Source: Parerythrobacter_A sp963761775
GTDB lineage: Bacteria; Pseudomonadota; Alphaproteobacteria; Sphingomonadales; Sphingomonadaceae
Direction of reading: 5' to 3'
DNA: 64,000 nt
Assembly: GCA_963761775.1 (NCBI GenBank)
Contig: CAVXIF010000005.1
Location: 62,001-126,000 of the forward strand
Each line of letters starts with the position of its first letter. Within the stretch, counting starts at the first letter, position 1. The position numbers and the translations under genes were made by a program. The notes under the pieces are model-generated. The model had not been told where the DNA came from and did not search any database. It saw only the letters and a program-made list of their open reading frames with translations. Below are positions 45,502 through 54,256 of this stretch, piece by piece.

Positions 45502-46119
45502 ATGAAACTCGCCGCACTTGCCCTCCCTTTCGCGCTCCTTGCTGCGCCCGCGATGGCGCAGACCGGGCCGCAAGACCTGCCCGACGATGTGCAGACGTCG
45601 ATCCTGTACGGCGATGACGCCGCACCCGAATGCCCCGCCGACATCATCTGCATCGTCGCGCGCCTGCCGGAGAACGACCGCTATCGTATTCCGGAAAACC
45701 TGCGTTTCAGCACCGATCCGGAAAACACCGCATGGGCGAAGCGGGTCGAGTCGCTGGAGTTCATCGGGCGTTCGGGGACGCTGTCCTGCTCCACCGCAGG
45801 CGCGGGCGGCTTTACCGGTTGTACGCAGGAGCTGATCCGGCAGGCCTATGGCGAAAAACGCGCTGCCTCCGCCGTGCGTTTCGCCGATCTGATCCAGGCC
45901 GCGCGCGAGGAACGGTTGCAGACCATCGACGAAACCGCTGCCGACGAACAGGCGCGGGTCGAGCAGATCGAAAAGGCATACATGGAACGGCTGGAAGCGG
46001 AGCGTGCTGCACCGGTTGGCGAGGAAGCGGTCGATCCCGACCTGCCGCCGGTCGAGGCTGTTACGGGTCGTGAACTCGGCTCCGCGCCCGTTCGAAGGCA
46101 CGACGTTCGACGATGGTGA
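45502..46119 (+). CDS. Hypothetical periplasmic protein (C-terminus probably frameshifted)
   Basis: 205 aa in the literal frame, with a clear signal peptide (MKLAALALPFALLAAPAMAQ). The mature part has two Cys pairs (ECPADIICIV and LSCSTAGAGGFTGCT) that could form disulfides, and a Glu-rich helix (EQARVEQIEKAYMERLEAERA). After GRELGSAP the reading frame turns Arg-rich. One frame over, PFEGTTFDDGDEEVLAVATR ends at a stop at 46148-46150, so an extra G near 46090 is likely. No family with known function recognised. Confidence 0.7.
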   Translation: MKLAALALPFALLAAPAMAQTGPQDLPDDVQTSILYGDDAAPECPADIICIVARLPENDRYRIPENLRFSTDPENTAWAKRVESLEFIGRSGTLSCSTAGAGGFTGCTQELIRQAYGEKRAASAVRFADLIQAAREERLQTIDETAADEQARVEQIEKAYMERLEAERAAPVGEEAVDPDLPPVEAVTGRELGSAPVRRHDVRRW

Positions 46120-46173
46120 TGAAGAAGTGCTTGCCGTTGCCACAAGGTGAGTAGCGCCGCAGGCAGGACTTAG

Positions 46174-46246
46174 GTTCACACGAAGACACGAAGATGGTGT
46201 CGATAGGCGTCAACGTCGCTCGGCATCTTCGTGTCTTCGTGTGAAC
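46174..46246. repeat. Perfect 23-bp inverted repeat with internal CACGAAGA tandem repeats
   Basis: The left arm 46174-46196 and right arm 46224-46246 are perfect reverse complements, with a 27-nt loop. Each arm contains two tandem copies of CACGAAGA (or TCTTCGTG). It lies between two convergent genes, so it could be a bidirectional terminator or a mobile palindromic (REP/MITE-like) element. No long U tract follows either arm. Confidence 0.8.
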
Positions 46247-46272
46247 AATAACAGCGCTACGCGTGTTCGGCT

Positions 46273-47286
46273 TCAAACTCCGTAATACTCGCGATACCAC
46301 GCAACAAACTGGCGGATACCCTCGCGGTAATCGGTCTGCGGGGCGTAGCCGGTCAGCGATTTCAGCAAGTCGGCATTGGCCCATGTCGCGGGCACGTCGC
46401 CCTTTTGCATGTCCATCATGTTGCGCACCGCCTCGCGCCCGCATTCCGCCTCGATCGCGTCGATGAAATCGGTCAGCTTCACCTTGTCGCCATTGCCGAT
46501 ATTGACCACGCGATAGGGCGCGACGGGGGACAGGCTGTCGCCTTCGGCAATGTCGTCGGCGCTTTCGGGTCGCACGGGTGCTGCGTCGATCAGCAGGCGG
46601 ATGCCGCGCACCAGATCGGTCACGAAGGTGAAGTCGCGATACATCTCGCCGTGGTTGTAGATATCGATAGGGGTGCCATCGAGGATACCCTTGGTGAACT
46701 TGAACAGCGCCATGTCCGGCCGTCCCCACGGCCCATAGACCGTAAAGAAGCGGAACATGGTGGTCGGCAGGGTCCACAGATGGGCGTAGCTGTGCGCCAT
46801 CGACTCGTTCGCCTTCTTCGTGGCGGCATAGAGCGTCATGGGCGTTTCCACCCGCTCGCACTCGTCGAACGGCATGTCCGTGTTCGCGCCGTAGACGCTG
46901 CTGGTGCTGGCCATCAGCAGGTGATCGACCGCCAGCTCGCGCGCGCATTCCATCACGTTGAACGTGCCGGTAATATTGGCGTCGATATAGGCGCGCGGGT
47001 TTTCCAGGCTGTAGCGCACCCCCGCCTGCGCCGCGAGATGCACGATCACGTCGGGTGCCGCTTCGGTCACGACCTTTTGCAGCGTCTCGAAATCCTCCAG
47101 CATGCCCAGATGCGCGCTGAAATGTTCGTTCTGCAGCAGCATCTGGTGCCGCCGTTCCTTGAGCCGCACGTCGTAATAATCGGTCATCCCGTCATAGCCG
47201 ACGACGCGGAACCCCTCGGCCAGCAGCAGGCGGGCGAGGTGGAAGCCGATGAAGCCGGCCGTGCCGGTGACGAAGACGGTGCGCAT
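46273..47286 (-). CDS. NAD-dependent epimerase/dehydratase (UDP-glucuronate 4-epimerase-like)
   Basis: 337-aa extended SDR. The Rossmann motif is TGTAGFIGFHLA, with STSSVYG and YAATKK (YxxxK) active-site motifs, and MFRFFTVYGPWGRPDMALFKF as in UDP-glucuronate 4-epimerases. It probably makes galacturonate units for surface polysaccharides. The gene stands alone here rather than in a polysaccharide cluster, and ends next to the inverted repeat. Confidence 0.9.
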   Translation of the reverse strand: MRTVFVTGTAGFIGFHLARLLLAEGFRVVGYDGMTDYYDVRLKERRHQMLLQNEHFSAHLGMLEDFETLQKVVTEAAPDVIVHLAAQAGVRYSLENPRAYIDANITGTFNVMECARELAVDHLLMASTSSVYGANTDMPFDECERVETPMTLYAATKKANESMAHSYAHLWTLPTTMFRFFTVYGPWGRPDMALFKFTKGILDGTPIDIYNHGEMYRDFTFVTDLVRGIRLLIDAAPVRPESADDIAEGDSLSPVAPYRVVNIGNGDKVKLTDFIDAIEAECGREAVRNMMDMQKGDVPATWANADLLKSLTGYAPQTDYREGIRQFVAWYREYYGV

Positions 47287-47314
47287 GCCCGCGGCGTTAG
47301 CGGAATACGGGCCC

Positions 47315-48148
47315 TTAATCCAACGTGATATCGGGCGCGTCTTCCTGTTTCATGCCGACCGTGTGGTAGCCCGCATCGACATGGTGGACCTCGCCCGTCA
47401 CGCCGCTGGCAAGATCGGAACACAGATACAGGCCCGCCCCGCCGACATCGTCGATAGTGACGTTGCGCCGCAGCGGCGCATTCGCCTCGTTCCAGCGCAG
47501 GATATAGCGGAAATCGCCGATGCCGCTGGCGGCCAGCGTCTTGATCGGCCCCGCGCTGATCGCGTTCACGCGGATGCCGTCCGGCCCCAGATCGTTGGCG
47601 AGATATTGCACGCTGGTTTCCAGCGCGGCCTTGGCGACGCCCATGACGTTGTAATGCGGAATGACCTTTTCCGCGCCGTAATAGGTCAGCGTCACGATGC
47701 TGCCGCCCGGACCCCCTTCTTTCGTGGATGGCATCATCCGCGCCGCCCGCTGCGCCACCGCGACCAGCGAGTAGGCGGAGATGTTCATCGTCATCAGGAA
47801 ATTGTCGAGGCTGGTATCGACATATTTGCCGCGCAGCTCGTTCTTGTCCGAAAATCCGATGGCGTGGACCACGAAATCCAGCGTGTCCCATCGCTCGCGC
47901 AACGTGTCGAAGGCTGTGTCCAGCGCAGCCATGTCGGACACATCGCAAGGGAAGGTGAAGTCCGACCCCAGCTGAGCGGCCAGCGGTTTCACCCGCTTTG
48001 CCAGCGCATCGCCCTGATAGGTAAAGGCCAGCTCCGCCCCGTGCTCGGCCAGTTTCTGCGCGATGCCCCAGGCGAGCGATTTGTCATTCGCAAGGCCCAT
48101 GATGAGGCCCCGCTTTCCTTGCATCAATCCGCCGGTATTCTGGGTCAT
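47315..48148 (-). CDS. fabI: Enoyl-[acyl-carrier-protein] reductase FabI
   Basis: NADH-dependent last reduction step of fatty-acid elongation. 277 aa from the ATG at 48148 (MTQNTGGLMQGKRGLIMG). GLANDKSLAWGIA, FVVHAIGFSDKNEL, and the catalytic YYGAEKVIPHYNVMGVAKA (Tyr-x6-Lys) are diagnostic. The ATG overlaps the stop of yihY (ATGA), so the two genes are coupled. Confidence 0.96.
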   Translation of the reverse strand: MTQNTGGLMQGKRGLIMGLANDKSLAWGIAQKLAEHGAELAFTYQGDALAKRVKPLAAQLGSDFTFPCDVSDMAALDTAFDTLRERWDTLDFVVHAIGFSDKNELRGKYVDTSLDNFLMTMNISAYSLVAVAQRAARMMPSTKEGGPGGSIVTLTYYGAEKVIPHYNVMGVAKAALETSVQYLANDLGPDGIRVNAISAGPIKTLAASGIGDFRYILRWNEANAPLRRNVTIDDVGGAGLYLCSDLASGVTGEVHHVDAGYHTVGMKQEDAPDITLD

Positions 48149-49164
48149 GTCTCGCTCTCTTTCTCGGCCAGTTCGTCCAGCGCTTCTTCCTCTTCGGGCG
48201 TCACCGCCAGCGCTGCATTGAGTTCGGCGCCCAATACCACGCCCAGCCCGACCAGCCAGAAGAAGAACAATGCGATCATCATGCCCGACAGCGCGCCGTA
48301 GGTCAGGTCGTAAGTGAAAAAGTTGCGCAGCACCGGCGGCATGGCGATGGTCACGGCGACCCACCACAGCGTCGTCAGCAGCGCGCCGGGCCATTTGGGA
48401 TAGCGCCGCCGCCGGTAATCGCCCGGGGTCAACGTGTAGAACAACAGGTAGATCGAACCGAACAGACCGAGCGCGGGCACGATGCGGCTGATATTGAGCT
48501 GCGCCAGCAGATCGTTGAATTGCGGGAAATACGCGGTGATGACCTGCTGCGCCGCGCCGATCAGCACTTGCGCGACCAGGCTCAGCATCAAAAGCACCAC
48601 CGCCACGATGATGATGGCGGTGGAGATGAGGCGATAGCGCCAGAAGGCCAGCGTCGCTTCGGTTCCGTACGCACGGCGCAGGATGTCGCGGATGGTCTCG
48701 ATCAGGCTGCCCACGGTCCACAGCCCGATCGCCCCGCCCGCCCATAACAGCCAGCCGCTGCGCGCATCGATCACGTCGCGCGCCACCGGCTCGATGACAT
48801 TGCCGACAATGGGCGGCAGCGCGAACAGCACCGCATCGACCATCGCCGCGCGGTCGCTCTGTTCGCCGATGGCAGAGAAAATCGCCGCGCCGGTGATGAA
48901 TAGCGGAAAGATCGCCAGCACCGCCATATAAGCGAGGTTTCCGGCATGGATGAACCCGTCGTTCCACGTGCCGACCAGCGTTTTCTGCAAGGTGCGCCAG
49001 ATGCGGGTGCCGGGGCCGATGCGGCGGCTAAGGCGCTTGCGCAGCCGAACGTCGCGCTTCGCTTCGAGGCGGCGTTGTTCCGGCGATACCTTCGGGATAC
49101 GCCGGTCTTCGGCGTCGGGCAGTGCGTCCCGCTTTATGTCAGACGTTGAGCCCTTCGCGAACAT
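48145..49164 (-). CDS. YihY/virulence factor BrkB family membrane protein
   Basis: 339 aa from the ATG at 49164 (MFAKGSTSDIKRD). About six membrane helices, including GNLAYMAVLAIFPLFITGAAIF, SGWLLWAGGAIGLWTVGSLIETI and LISTAIIIVAVVLLMLSLVAQ. The conserved RIWRTLQKTLVGTWNDGFIHAGN and YTLTPGDYRRRRYPKWPGAL are family signatures. An Arg-rich N-terminus and acidic tail are cytosolic. It was once called RNase BN, which is not supported by later work. It overlaps the dnaJ-like gene by about 26 bp. Confidence 0.9.
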   Translation of the reverse strand: MFAKGSTSDIKRDALPDAEDRRIPKVSPEQRRLEAKRDVRLRKRLSRRIGPGTRIWRTLQKTLVGTWNDGFIHAGNLAYMAVLAIFPLFITGAAIFSAIGEQSDRAAMVDAVLFALPPIVGNVIEPVARDVIDARSGWLLWAGGAIGLWTVGSLIETIRDILRRAYGTEATLAFWRYRLISTAIIIVAVVLLMLSLVAQVLIGAAQQVITAYFPQFNDLLAQLNISRIVPALGLFGSIYLLFYTLTPGDYRRRRYPKWPGALLTTLWWVAVTIAMPPVLRNFFTYDLTYGALSGMMIALFFFWLVGLGVVLGAELNAALAVTPEEEEALDELAEKESET

Positions 49165-50119
49165 TGCGCGTATCCTGCCACCCGTCGAGCCGCTTGGCCA
49201 GTTCCGCCAGCGCATCGGCATCATCGGGCAGCTGTATTTCCAGCGTCACCAACTGGTCGCCGCGCCCTCCTCCCTTGCTGGAAAACCCCTTGCCCTTCAG
49301 CCGCATGACGGTTCCGCCATTGGTGCCGGGCTTGATCGTCAGCATCACGGCGCCATCGACGGTGGGGCATTTGACCCGCGCGCCTTCCAGCGCCTCGCCC
49401 AGCGTCAGCGGCAGGTCCAGCCGCACATCGTCGCCATCGCGGCGAAAATGCGCGTGGTGGTCGATGGACAGCGTAACGATGCCGTCTCCGGCCCCGCCGG
49501 GGCCACGTTCGCCCTTGCCTTTCAGCCGCACCTTGTCACCCGTTTCGAGGCCGGCGGGCAGTTTCAGATCGATGGTCTTGCCGTCCGACAGCGTGATGCG
49601 CTGGTCCGCGCGGGTGGCGGCATCGGTGAACGGCACGCGCAGGCGATAGCCGATATCTGCGCCTTTGCGTGGCGGGGGTGGCGGGCGCTGGCCGCCGAAT
49701 CCGGCTGGGCCACGCGCTGCACCGCCGCCGAACAGCCCTTCGAAGATATCGCCGAGGTCGCCCTCCTGCCCAAACCCCTGCTGGCCGCCAAAGCCGCCTG
49801 GCCCCGCCTGGCCGCGCGCACCGCGAAAACCGCTGCCCCCGCCACCGAATCCGCCTCCGCTCCCAAAACCACCGGCCCCGCCGAAAGGGTTGGCGGGGTT
49901 GCCATCGCCGTCGATCTCGCCCCGGTCGAATTGCGCGCGCGTGTCCTTGTCGCTCAACAGGTCATAGGCCTGCGTCACCTTGCTGAACCGTTCGGACGCC
50001 TCGGGATTGTCCGTGTTGCGGTCCGGATGCAGTTCCTTGGCGAGGGTGCGATAGGCGCTCTTGATCTCCGCTTCGGTGGCGGTGCGGGCAATGCCAAGGG
50101 TCTGGTAGGGGTCGGCCAT
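49139..50119 (-). CDS. DnaJ C-terminal domain protein (CbpA-like, type II J-protein)
   Basis: Hsp70 cochaperone. 326 aa from the ATG at 50119 (MADPYQTLGIARTATEAEIKSAYRTLAKELHPDRN). The J domain with HPD is in the first 70 residues. A Gly/Phe-rich linker (GGAGGFGSGGGFGGGG, 90-150) follows, then the substrate-binding domains (IDLKLPAGLETGDKVRLKGKGERG). No zinc-finger Cys repeats, so it is CbpA/DjlA-type. It heads the dnaJ-yihY-fabI unit. Confidence 0.92.
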   Translation of the reverse strand: MADPYQTLGIARTATEAEIKSAYRTLAKELHPDRNTDNPEASERFSKVTQAYDLLSDKDTRAQFDRGEIDGDGNPANPFGGAGGFGSGGGFGGGGSGFRGARGQAGPGGFGGQQGFGQEGDLGDIFEGLFGGGAARGPAGFGGQRPPPPPRKGADIGYRLRVPFTDAATRADQRITLSDGKTIDLKLPAGLETGDKVRLKGKGERGPGGAGDGIVTLSIDHHAHFRRDGDDVRLDLPLTLGEALEGARVKCPTVDGAVMLTIKPGTNGGTVMRLKGKGFSSKGGGRGDQLVTLEIQLPDDADALAELAKRLDGWQDTRNVREGLNV

Positions 50120-50350
50120 GTCGCCACGGTAGCTAGGTGCAGCGGGGGTAGGGCGCAAGTCGCGCGTGGTGCGCAGACCGGTCGCGGGCTTTCCTACAGA
50201 GGCGGCTGGGGTATGCGGGGGACATGAAACGAACCTGCTTTCTCCGCCTCGCCCGCGTCGCTTTTCAACCGGCTGCTGCCGCGCTGGAAAGTTTTGCCCC
50301 TGGACAGTGTAACACCCGGTCCATGTCTCCGATGTGTGCGGGTTTGCGGC

Positions 50351-50968
50351 ATGGGTGAGAACATGACAGAAACCGGCAGCGAAATTCCCGACACCGATCC
50401 GCTGGCGCTGTTCGACGCATGGTATGCCGAAGCGGAGAAAGGCGAGCCGCACGATCCCAATGCGATGGCACTGGCGACCGCGACGGCGCAGGGTGCGCCA
50501 TCGGTACGGATGGTGCTGCTCAAGCGGCATGGGGACGATACCGGCTTCACCTTCTACACCAACGCGCACAGCCGCAAGGGCGAGGAAATCCGCGAGAATA
50601 TGCAGGCGGCGCTGCTGTTCCACTGGAAAAGCATCGAACGCCAGGTGCGGATCGAAGGGCCGCTGCGCGAAGTCAGCGCCGCGCAGGCCGACAGCTATTT
50701 CCATTCGCGGGCGCGCGACTCGCAGCTTGGCTCGGCCGCATCGGACCAGTCGCGCCCGATGGCCAGCCGCGCGCAGTATGAGGAACGCATCGCCGCGCTG
50801 GCGGAGCAATATCCCGAAGGCGACATTCCGCGTCCCGCACACTGGACCGGCTTTACGGTCGAGGTGCAGCGGATGGAGTTCTGGCTGGACCGGCCCAACC
50901 GCCTGCACGACCGCCGCCTGTTCAGCCGCGACGTGAAGGGCTGGCATTCCAGCCTGCTGTTCCCGTGA
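50351..50968 (+). CDS. pdxH: Pyridoxamine 5'-phosphate oxidase
   Basis: FMN enzyme that makes pyridoxal 5'-phosphate. 205 aa from MGENMTETGSEIP (50351). DPNAMALATATAQGAPSVRMVLLK, FYTNAHSRKGEEI, ALLFHWKSIERQVRIEG and the C-terminal VEFW-like VQRMEFWLDRPNRLHDR...W are the family pattern. Divergent from the dnaJ-like gene. The gap of 230 bp between them holds nothing else recognised. Confidence 0.95.
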   Translation: MGENMTETGSEIPDTDPLALFDAWYAEAEKGEPHDPNAMALATATAQGAPSVRMVLLKRHGDDTGFTFYTNAHSRKGEEIRENMQAALLFHWKSIERQVRIEGPLREVSAAQADSYFHSRARDSQLGSAASDQSRPMASRAQYEERIAALAEQYPEGDIPRPAHWTGFTVEVQRMEFWLDRPNRLHDRRLFSRDVKGWHSSLLFP

Positions 50969-50990
50969 GTGCGGGTAGAAGTCCGGGCTG

Positions 50991-51970
50991 ATGCACGGCT
51001 CCCACGCCCTTGGCGCGCACGACGCCAACCGCGCGCATCTGACGCGCGGCGCGGCGCTGGCATCGATCAGTGTCGCGGTGGTGCTGGTCGCGCTGAAACT
51101 GTGGGCCAGCGCCACCACCAATTCGACTGCCATGCTTGGCAGCCTTGCCGACAGCGCGCTGGACCTGCTCGCCAGCCTCGCCACGCTGGTCGCGGTGTGG
51201 ATCGCGGCGCAGCCTGCGGATGCGGAACACCGCTTCGGCCACGGCAAGGCCGAAGTCGCTGGCTGCCATGTTCCAGGTGATGCTGATCGCGTTGAGCGCG
51301 GCGGCCATCGGCTATGCCGCGCATCGGGCAACTGGTGACGGGCGCGCGGACGCAAGGGGCGGAAGGCGGCATCGCGGTCTCGCTGGTTGCCATCGCGCTG
51401 ACGCTGGGCCTGCTGGTATGGCAGCGCATCGTTATCGCGCGCACCGGCTCGGTCGCGATCCGGGCCGACCATGTGCATTACCAGTCCGACCTGTTGCTGA
51501 ACGTCGCCGTCATCGCGGCGCTGGCGCTGGACCAGTATGGCGGGTTCGGGCGGGCCGATCCGCTGTTCGGCCTGGCCATCGCCGCTTGGCTGGCATGGGG
51601 CGCATGGCGCGCGGCGAGCGAGGCGGTCGATCACCTGATGGACCGCGAATGGCCCGACGACAAACGCCTGCGCTTCATCGAACGCGCCGCCCGCCATCCG
51701 GAGCTGAACAATCTGCACGACCTGCGCACCCGCACCAGCGGCGCGCGCGATTTCGTGCAGTTCCATGTCGACATGCCGCCCGCCATGACCGTGGCCGAGG
51801 CGCATGACATTATCGAGCGGGTCGAGGCGGACCTTACGAAAGCCTTTCCGCGTATGGAGCTCCTGATCCATATCGACCCCGCAGGTCATGTCGACGAACC
51901 GGGCAACCCGCTGGTCGAGACAGACGAGTTTGCGCAACTGTCCGAAACGCCCCTGGAGAACGACCGATGA
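50991..51970 (+). pseudogene. Cation diffusion facilitator family transporter (FieF-like), twice frameshifted
   Basis: Membrane exporter of divalent metals. The first frame (MHGSHALGAHDANRAHLTRG) gives TM1-2 and TAMLGSLADSALDLLASL and HRFGHGKAE. It continues in frame two (LAAMFQVMLIALSAAAIGYAA) and frame three (QLVTGARTQGAEGGIAVSL, RADHVHYQSDLLLNV) to the cytosolic domain with VQFHVDMPPAMTVAEAHDI. Extra bases at about 51257 and 51316-51320 restore a 325-aa protein. Metal-binding LADSALD and HYQSD motifs are intact. It overlaps the phzF start. Confidence 0.85.
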
Positions 51971-52764
51971 CCGTCCTGCCCTATTGGCATGTCGACGCCT
52001 TTGCGGATGCCCCGTTCAAGGGGAACCAGGCGGCAGTGATGCCGCTGGAGGCGTGGCTGCCCGACGATGTGCTGCAAGCCATCGCGGAAGAGAACAACTT
52101 TGCCGAAACCGCCTTCACCGTACCCGACGCAAGCGGCGAAGCGGATTACGAGCTGCGCTGGTTCACGCCGACGTCCGAGATCAGGCTGTGCGGCCATGCG
52201 ACGCTGGCGAGCGGGCATGTGCTGCTGGGGCGCGACGGCGGCGATTCGCTGCGGTTCCGGACGCGGCGTGCAGGAGTGCTTCACGTGAAACATTCCGGAG
52301 CGGGCTATGCGCTCGGCCTGCCCGCGATCCGCACCGAGCAGGGCATGAACCATGCCGCGTCTGCGCTGCTGGGCGTGGTGCCGCAGGAGGTGTGGGCCAA
52401 TGCCGACGGTTACGAGATCTACCTGTTCGCTGACGAGGCCACGGTGCGCGGTTTGACGCCCGATATTCGCGGGCTGGAGAAGCTGGGGAATATCCAGTTC
52501 ATCGCCACCGCGCCGGGCGAGGATACGGACGTCGTCAGCCGCGTGTTCGTGCCCGGCGGCGGGGTGGACGAGGACAGCGTGACCGGCTCCGCCCATGCAG
52601 TGCTGACGCCGTTCTGGGCCGCGCGGCTGGGTCGCAATCGCTTTACTGCGCACCAGGCTTCGCGGCGTGGCGGCGATCTTACGTGCGAATTGCGTGGCGA
52701 TCAGGCGTGGCTGGGCGGACCTTGCGTGACGGTAGTCGAGGGAACGTTCAGGCTGCCGGACTAG
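51967..52764 (+). CDS. PhzF family isomerase
   Basis: 265 aa, two-lobed diaminopimelate-epimerase-like fold. YWHVDAFADAPFKGNQAAVM and the catalytic Glu in NNFAETAF are conserved, as is LCGHATLASGHVL. C-terminal GGGVDEDSVTGSAHAVL matches the family. Substrate unknown; PhzF members include phenazine and other isomerases. A near-perfect parS sequence lies inside the gene. It overlaps the end of the cation transporter. Confidence 0.92.
   Translation: MTVLPYWHVDAFADAPFKGNQAAVMPLEAWLPDDVLQAIAEENNFAETAFTVPDASGEADYELRWFTPTSEIRLCGHATLASGHVLLGRDGGDSLRFRTRRAGVLHVKHSGAGYALGLPAIRTEQGMNHAASALLGVVPQEVWANADGYEIYLFADEATVRGLTPDIRGLEKLGNIQFIATAPGEDTDVVSRVFVPGGGVDEDSVTGSAHAVLTPFWAARLGRNRFTAHQASRRGGDLTCELRGDQAWLGGPCVTVVEGTFRLPD
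52277..52292. promoter_or_regulatory. Distal parS-like site 5 (15/16, inside phzF-like gene)
   Basis: TGCTTCACGTGAAACA matches parS except T to C at position 3. It encodes part of LHVKHS in the PhzF-family protein, about 41 kb from parAB. Confidence 0.7.
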
Positions 52765-53900
52765 TCTTCGGGAGCCGGATAAAGCGCCAGCACGTCGGCC
52801 ATCCGCTCCAGCACGACGCGGCGCTGGTCCGCATCCGAATGGCCCAGCCGCACCACCGTCACCCGCTGTTCCGGCGAGACGACGGCATATTGCCCCATAT
52901 GTCCGATCATCGCGAAGACCGAATGCGGTGCCCGCCCCGGAAACAGCGGGTGTTCGTCCGCTGCGGTGTCCATCGGGCGGTTGAGCCAGGTTTGCAGGCC
53001 GTAGATCGGGCTGGCCGGGCTCGGTGTGACCATCGCCTCCACGAAAGCGCGGGGGAGAAGCTGGCTGCCGCGATAGGAGCCCTTGTTGCGCAGGAATTCG
53101 GCAAACCGCGCCCAGTCGCGCGCCGTGGCGTGCATCAGGCTGCCGCCGACCAGCGTGCCGCTGGCGTCGTATTCGGCCATCGCCGATGCCATGCCCAGCG
53201 GTTCGAAGATGCGCGCTTTCAGATAGCCGTCCACGGCGGCACGGCGCGTTTCGGGGTCGTCCGAATCGGTCAGCACCCGCGGCTGCGATATCGGCCAGGA
53301 TGACGGTGGTGTTGCTGGAATATTCGAACCGCTCGCCGGGTTCCGCTTCCAGCGGCTGCGTCTCGGCCCACCGTGCCATGTCGTCGCGCCCGTCGAGGAA
53401 CAGCATCCGCACTTCGCTGCTTTCCTCCGGCGGGTCGCCCGCCTCGGTATGGTCCAGCCCGCTGCGCATCTGCAACAGGTGCCGCACGGTGATACCGCCG
53501 CGCGGATCGCCGGGGCGACGCCATGCGGGGACGGCGCCGGATCGTCCAGCGCCAGCCGTCCGTCGGCTATCAGCATCCCGATCATTGCCGCGGTTACCGT
53601 CTTGGCCATCGACCAGCTGATATGCCGTGTGTCGGCGTCGTAGCCATCGGCATGCCGCTCTGCCGCGACGGTGCCTTCGTGCATCACGATTACCGCGCGG
53701 GTCTCGCCGATACCGGGCGCGGTGAACAGCGCATCGACCGCGCGCGCAACGTCTTCGGTCGGTGCGCCGGGGTCGTCGGTCACGGCATCCAGTGCGGCCT
53801 GGCTGAGTGGTGGCGGGCCGGCAGGCGCTTCGGCACAGGCGCTAAGCACTGGCAGCATGGCCGCTGCGGCAATAAGGGGGGCGCGAAGACGGTCGGGCAT
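52761..53900 (-). pseudogene. Serine hydrolase (class C beta-lactamase / 6-aminohexanoate-dimer-hydrolase type), frameshifted
   Basis: Likely lipoprotein: MPDRLRAPLIAAAAMLPVLSAC gives a lipobox. The SxxK motif SMAKTVTAAMIG is present. Then the frame changes near 53526-53536: PAWRRPGDPRGGITVRHLLQMRSGLD and RFEYSSNTTVILADIAAA (the YxN motif) lie one frame over. It returns near 53275-53280 to VLTDSDDPETRRAAVDGYLKARIFEPLGM and the C-terminus. The two shifts cancel (one missing, one extra base), so the protein would be about 380 aa. Active-site residues are kept. Confidence 0.82.
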
Positions 53901-53929
53901 GGGCAGACCGATGGGCAAGGACACGCGCT

Positions 53930-54256
53930 TTGGCAACACGCAAGAAACGGTTCGGAACAGCGCTGGCGATCATCGCCGTGCTGCTGGTGGCAGGCGTGGC
54001 CTATGTCGTGGCGACGACGGGCGGCTCCGCACGCACGGCCACCGCCTATATGGCCCATGTCGGCTGCTCGTGCCGCTACATCGCCGGGCGCGATCTCGAC
54101 AGCTGCGAGACGGACCGGCTGGCGGGGATGGAGCTTGTCGGCTTGAGCGAAGATGACGAAGCGAAAAGCGTTACGGCCCGCTTTCCCATGCTGGCGAGCG
54201 ATACCGCCACTTATCGGGAAGGCTATGGATGCGTGCTGGAGACCTGGTCCGAGTAA
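53930..54256 (+). CDS. Hypothetical small single-pass protein with four conserved-looking Cys
   Basis: 108 aa with a TTG start at 53930. Basic N-terminus (MATRKKRFG), one membrane helix (residues about 9-27, GTALAIIAVLLVAGVAYVV), then a soluble part with Cys46, Cys48, Cys59 and Cys101 (VGCSCRY, DSCETDR, YGCVLE), suggestive of two disulfides in the periplasm. No family recognised. It is divergent from the serine hydrolase, 29 bp apart, and its 3' end overlaps mnmA by 34 bp. Confidence 0.6.
   Translation: MATRKKRFGTALAIIAVLLVAGVAYVVATTGGSARTATAYMAHVGCSCRYIAGRDLDSCETDRLAGMELVGLSEDDEAKSVTARFPMLASDTATYREGYGCVLETWSE

Noticed and set aside
46061..46948. Minus-strand frame overlapping the epimerase 3' end
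   Set aside because: It is an alternate frame of the epimerase plus the inverted-repeat region, with no homology.
49139..51937. 932-codon minus-strand frame ending in the DnaJ-like protein
   Set aside because: Only the last 326 residues from 50119 are a protein family. The rest is antisense to pdxH and the cation transporter.
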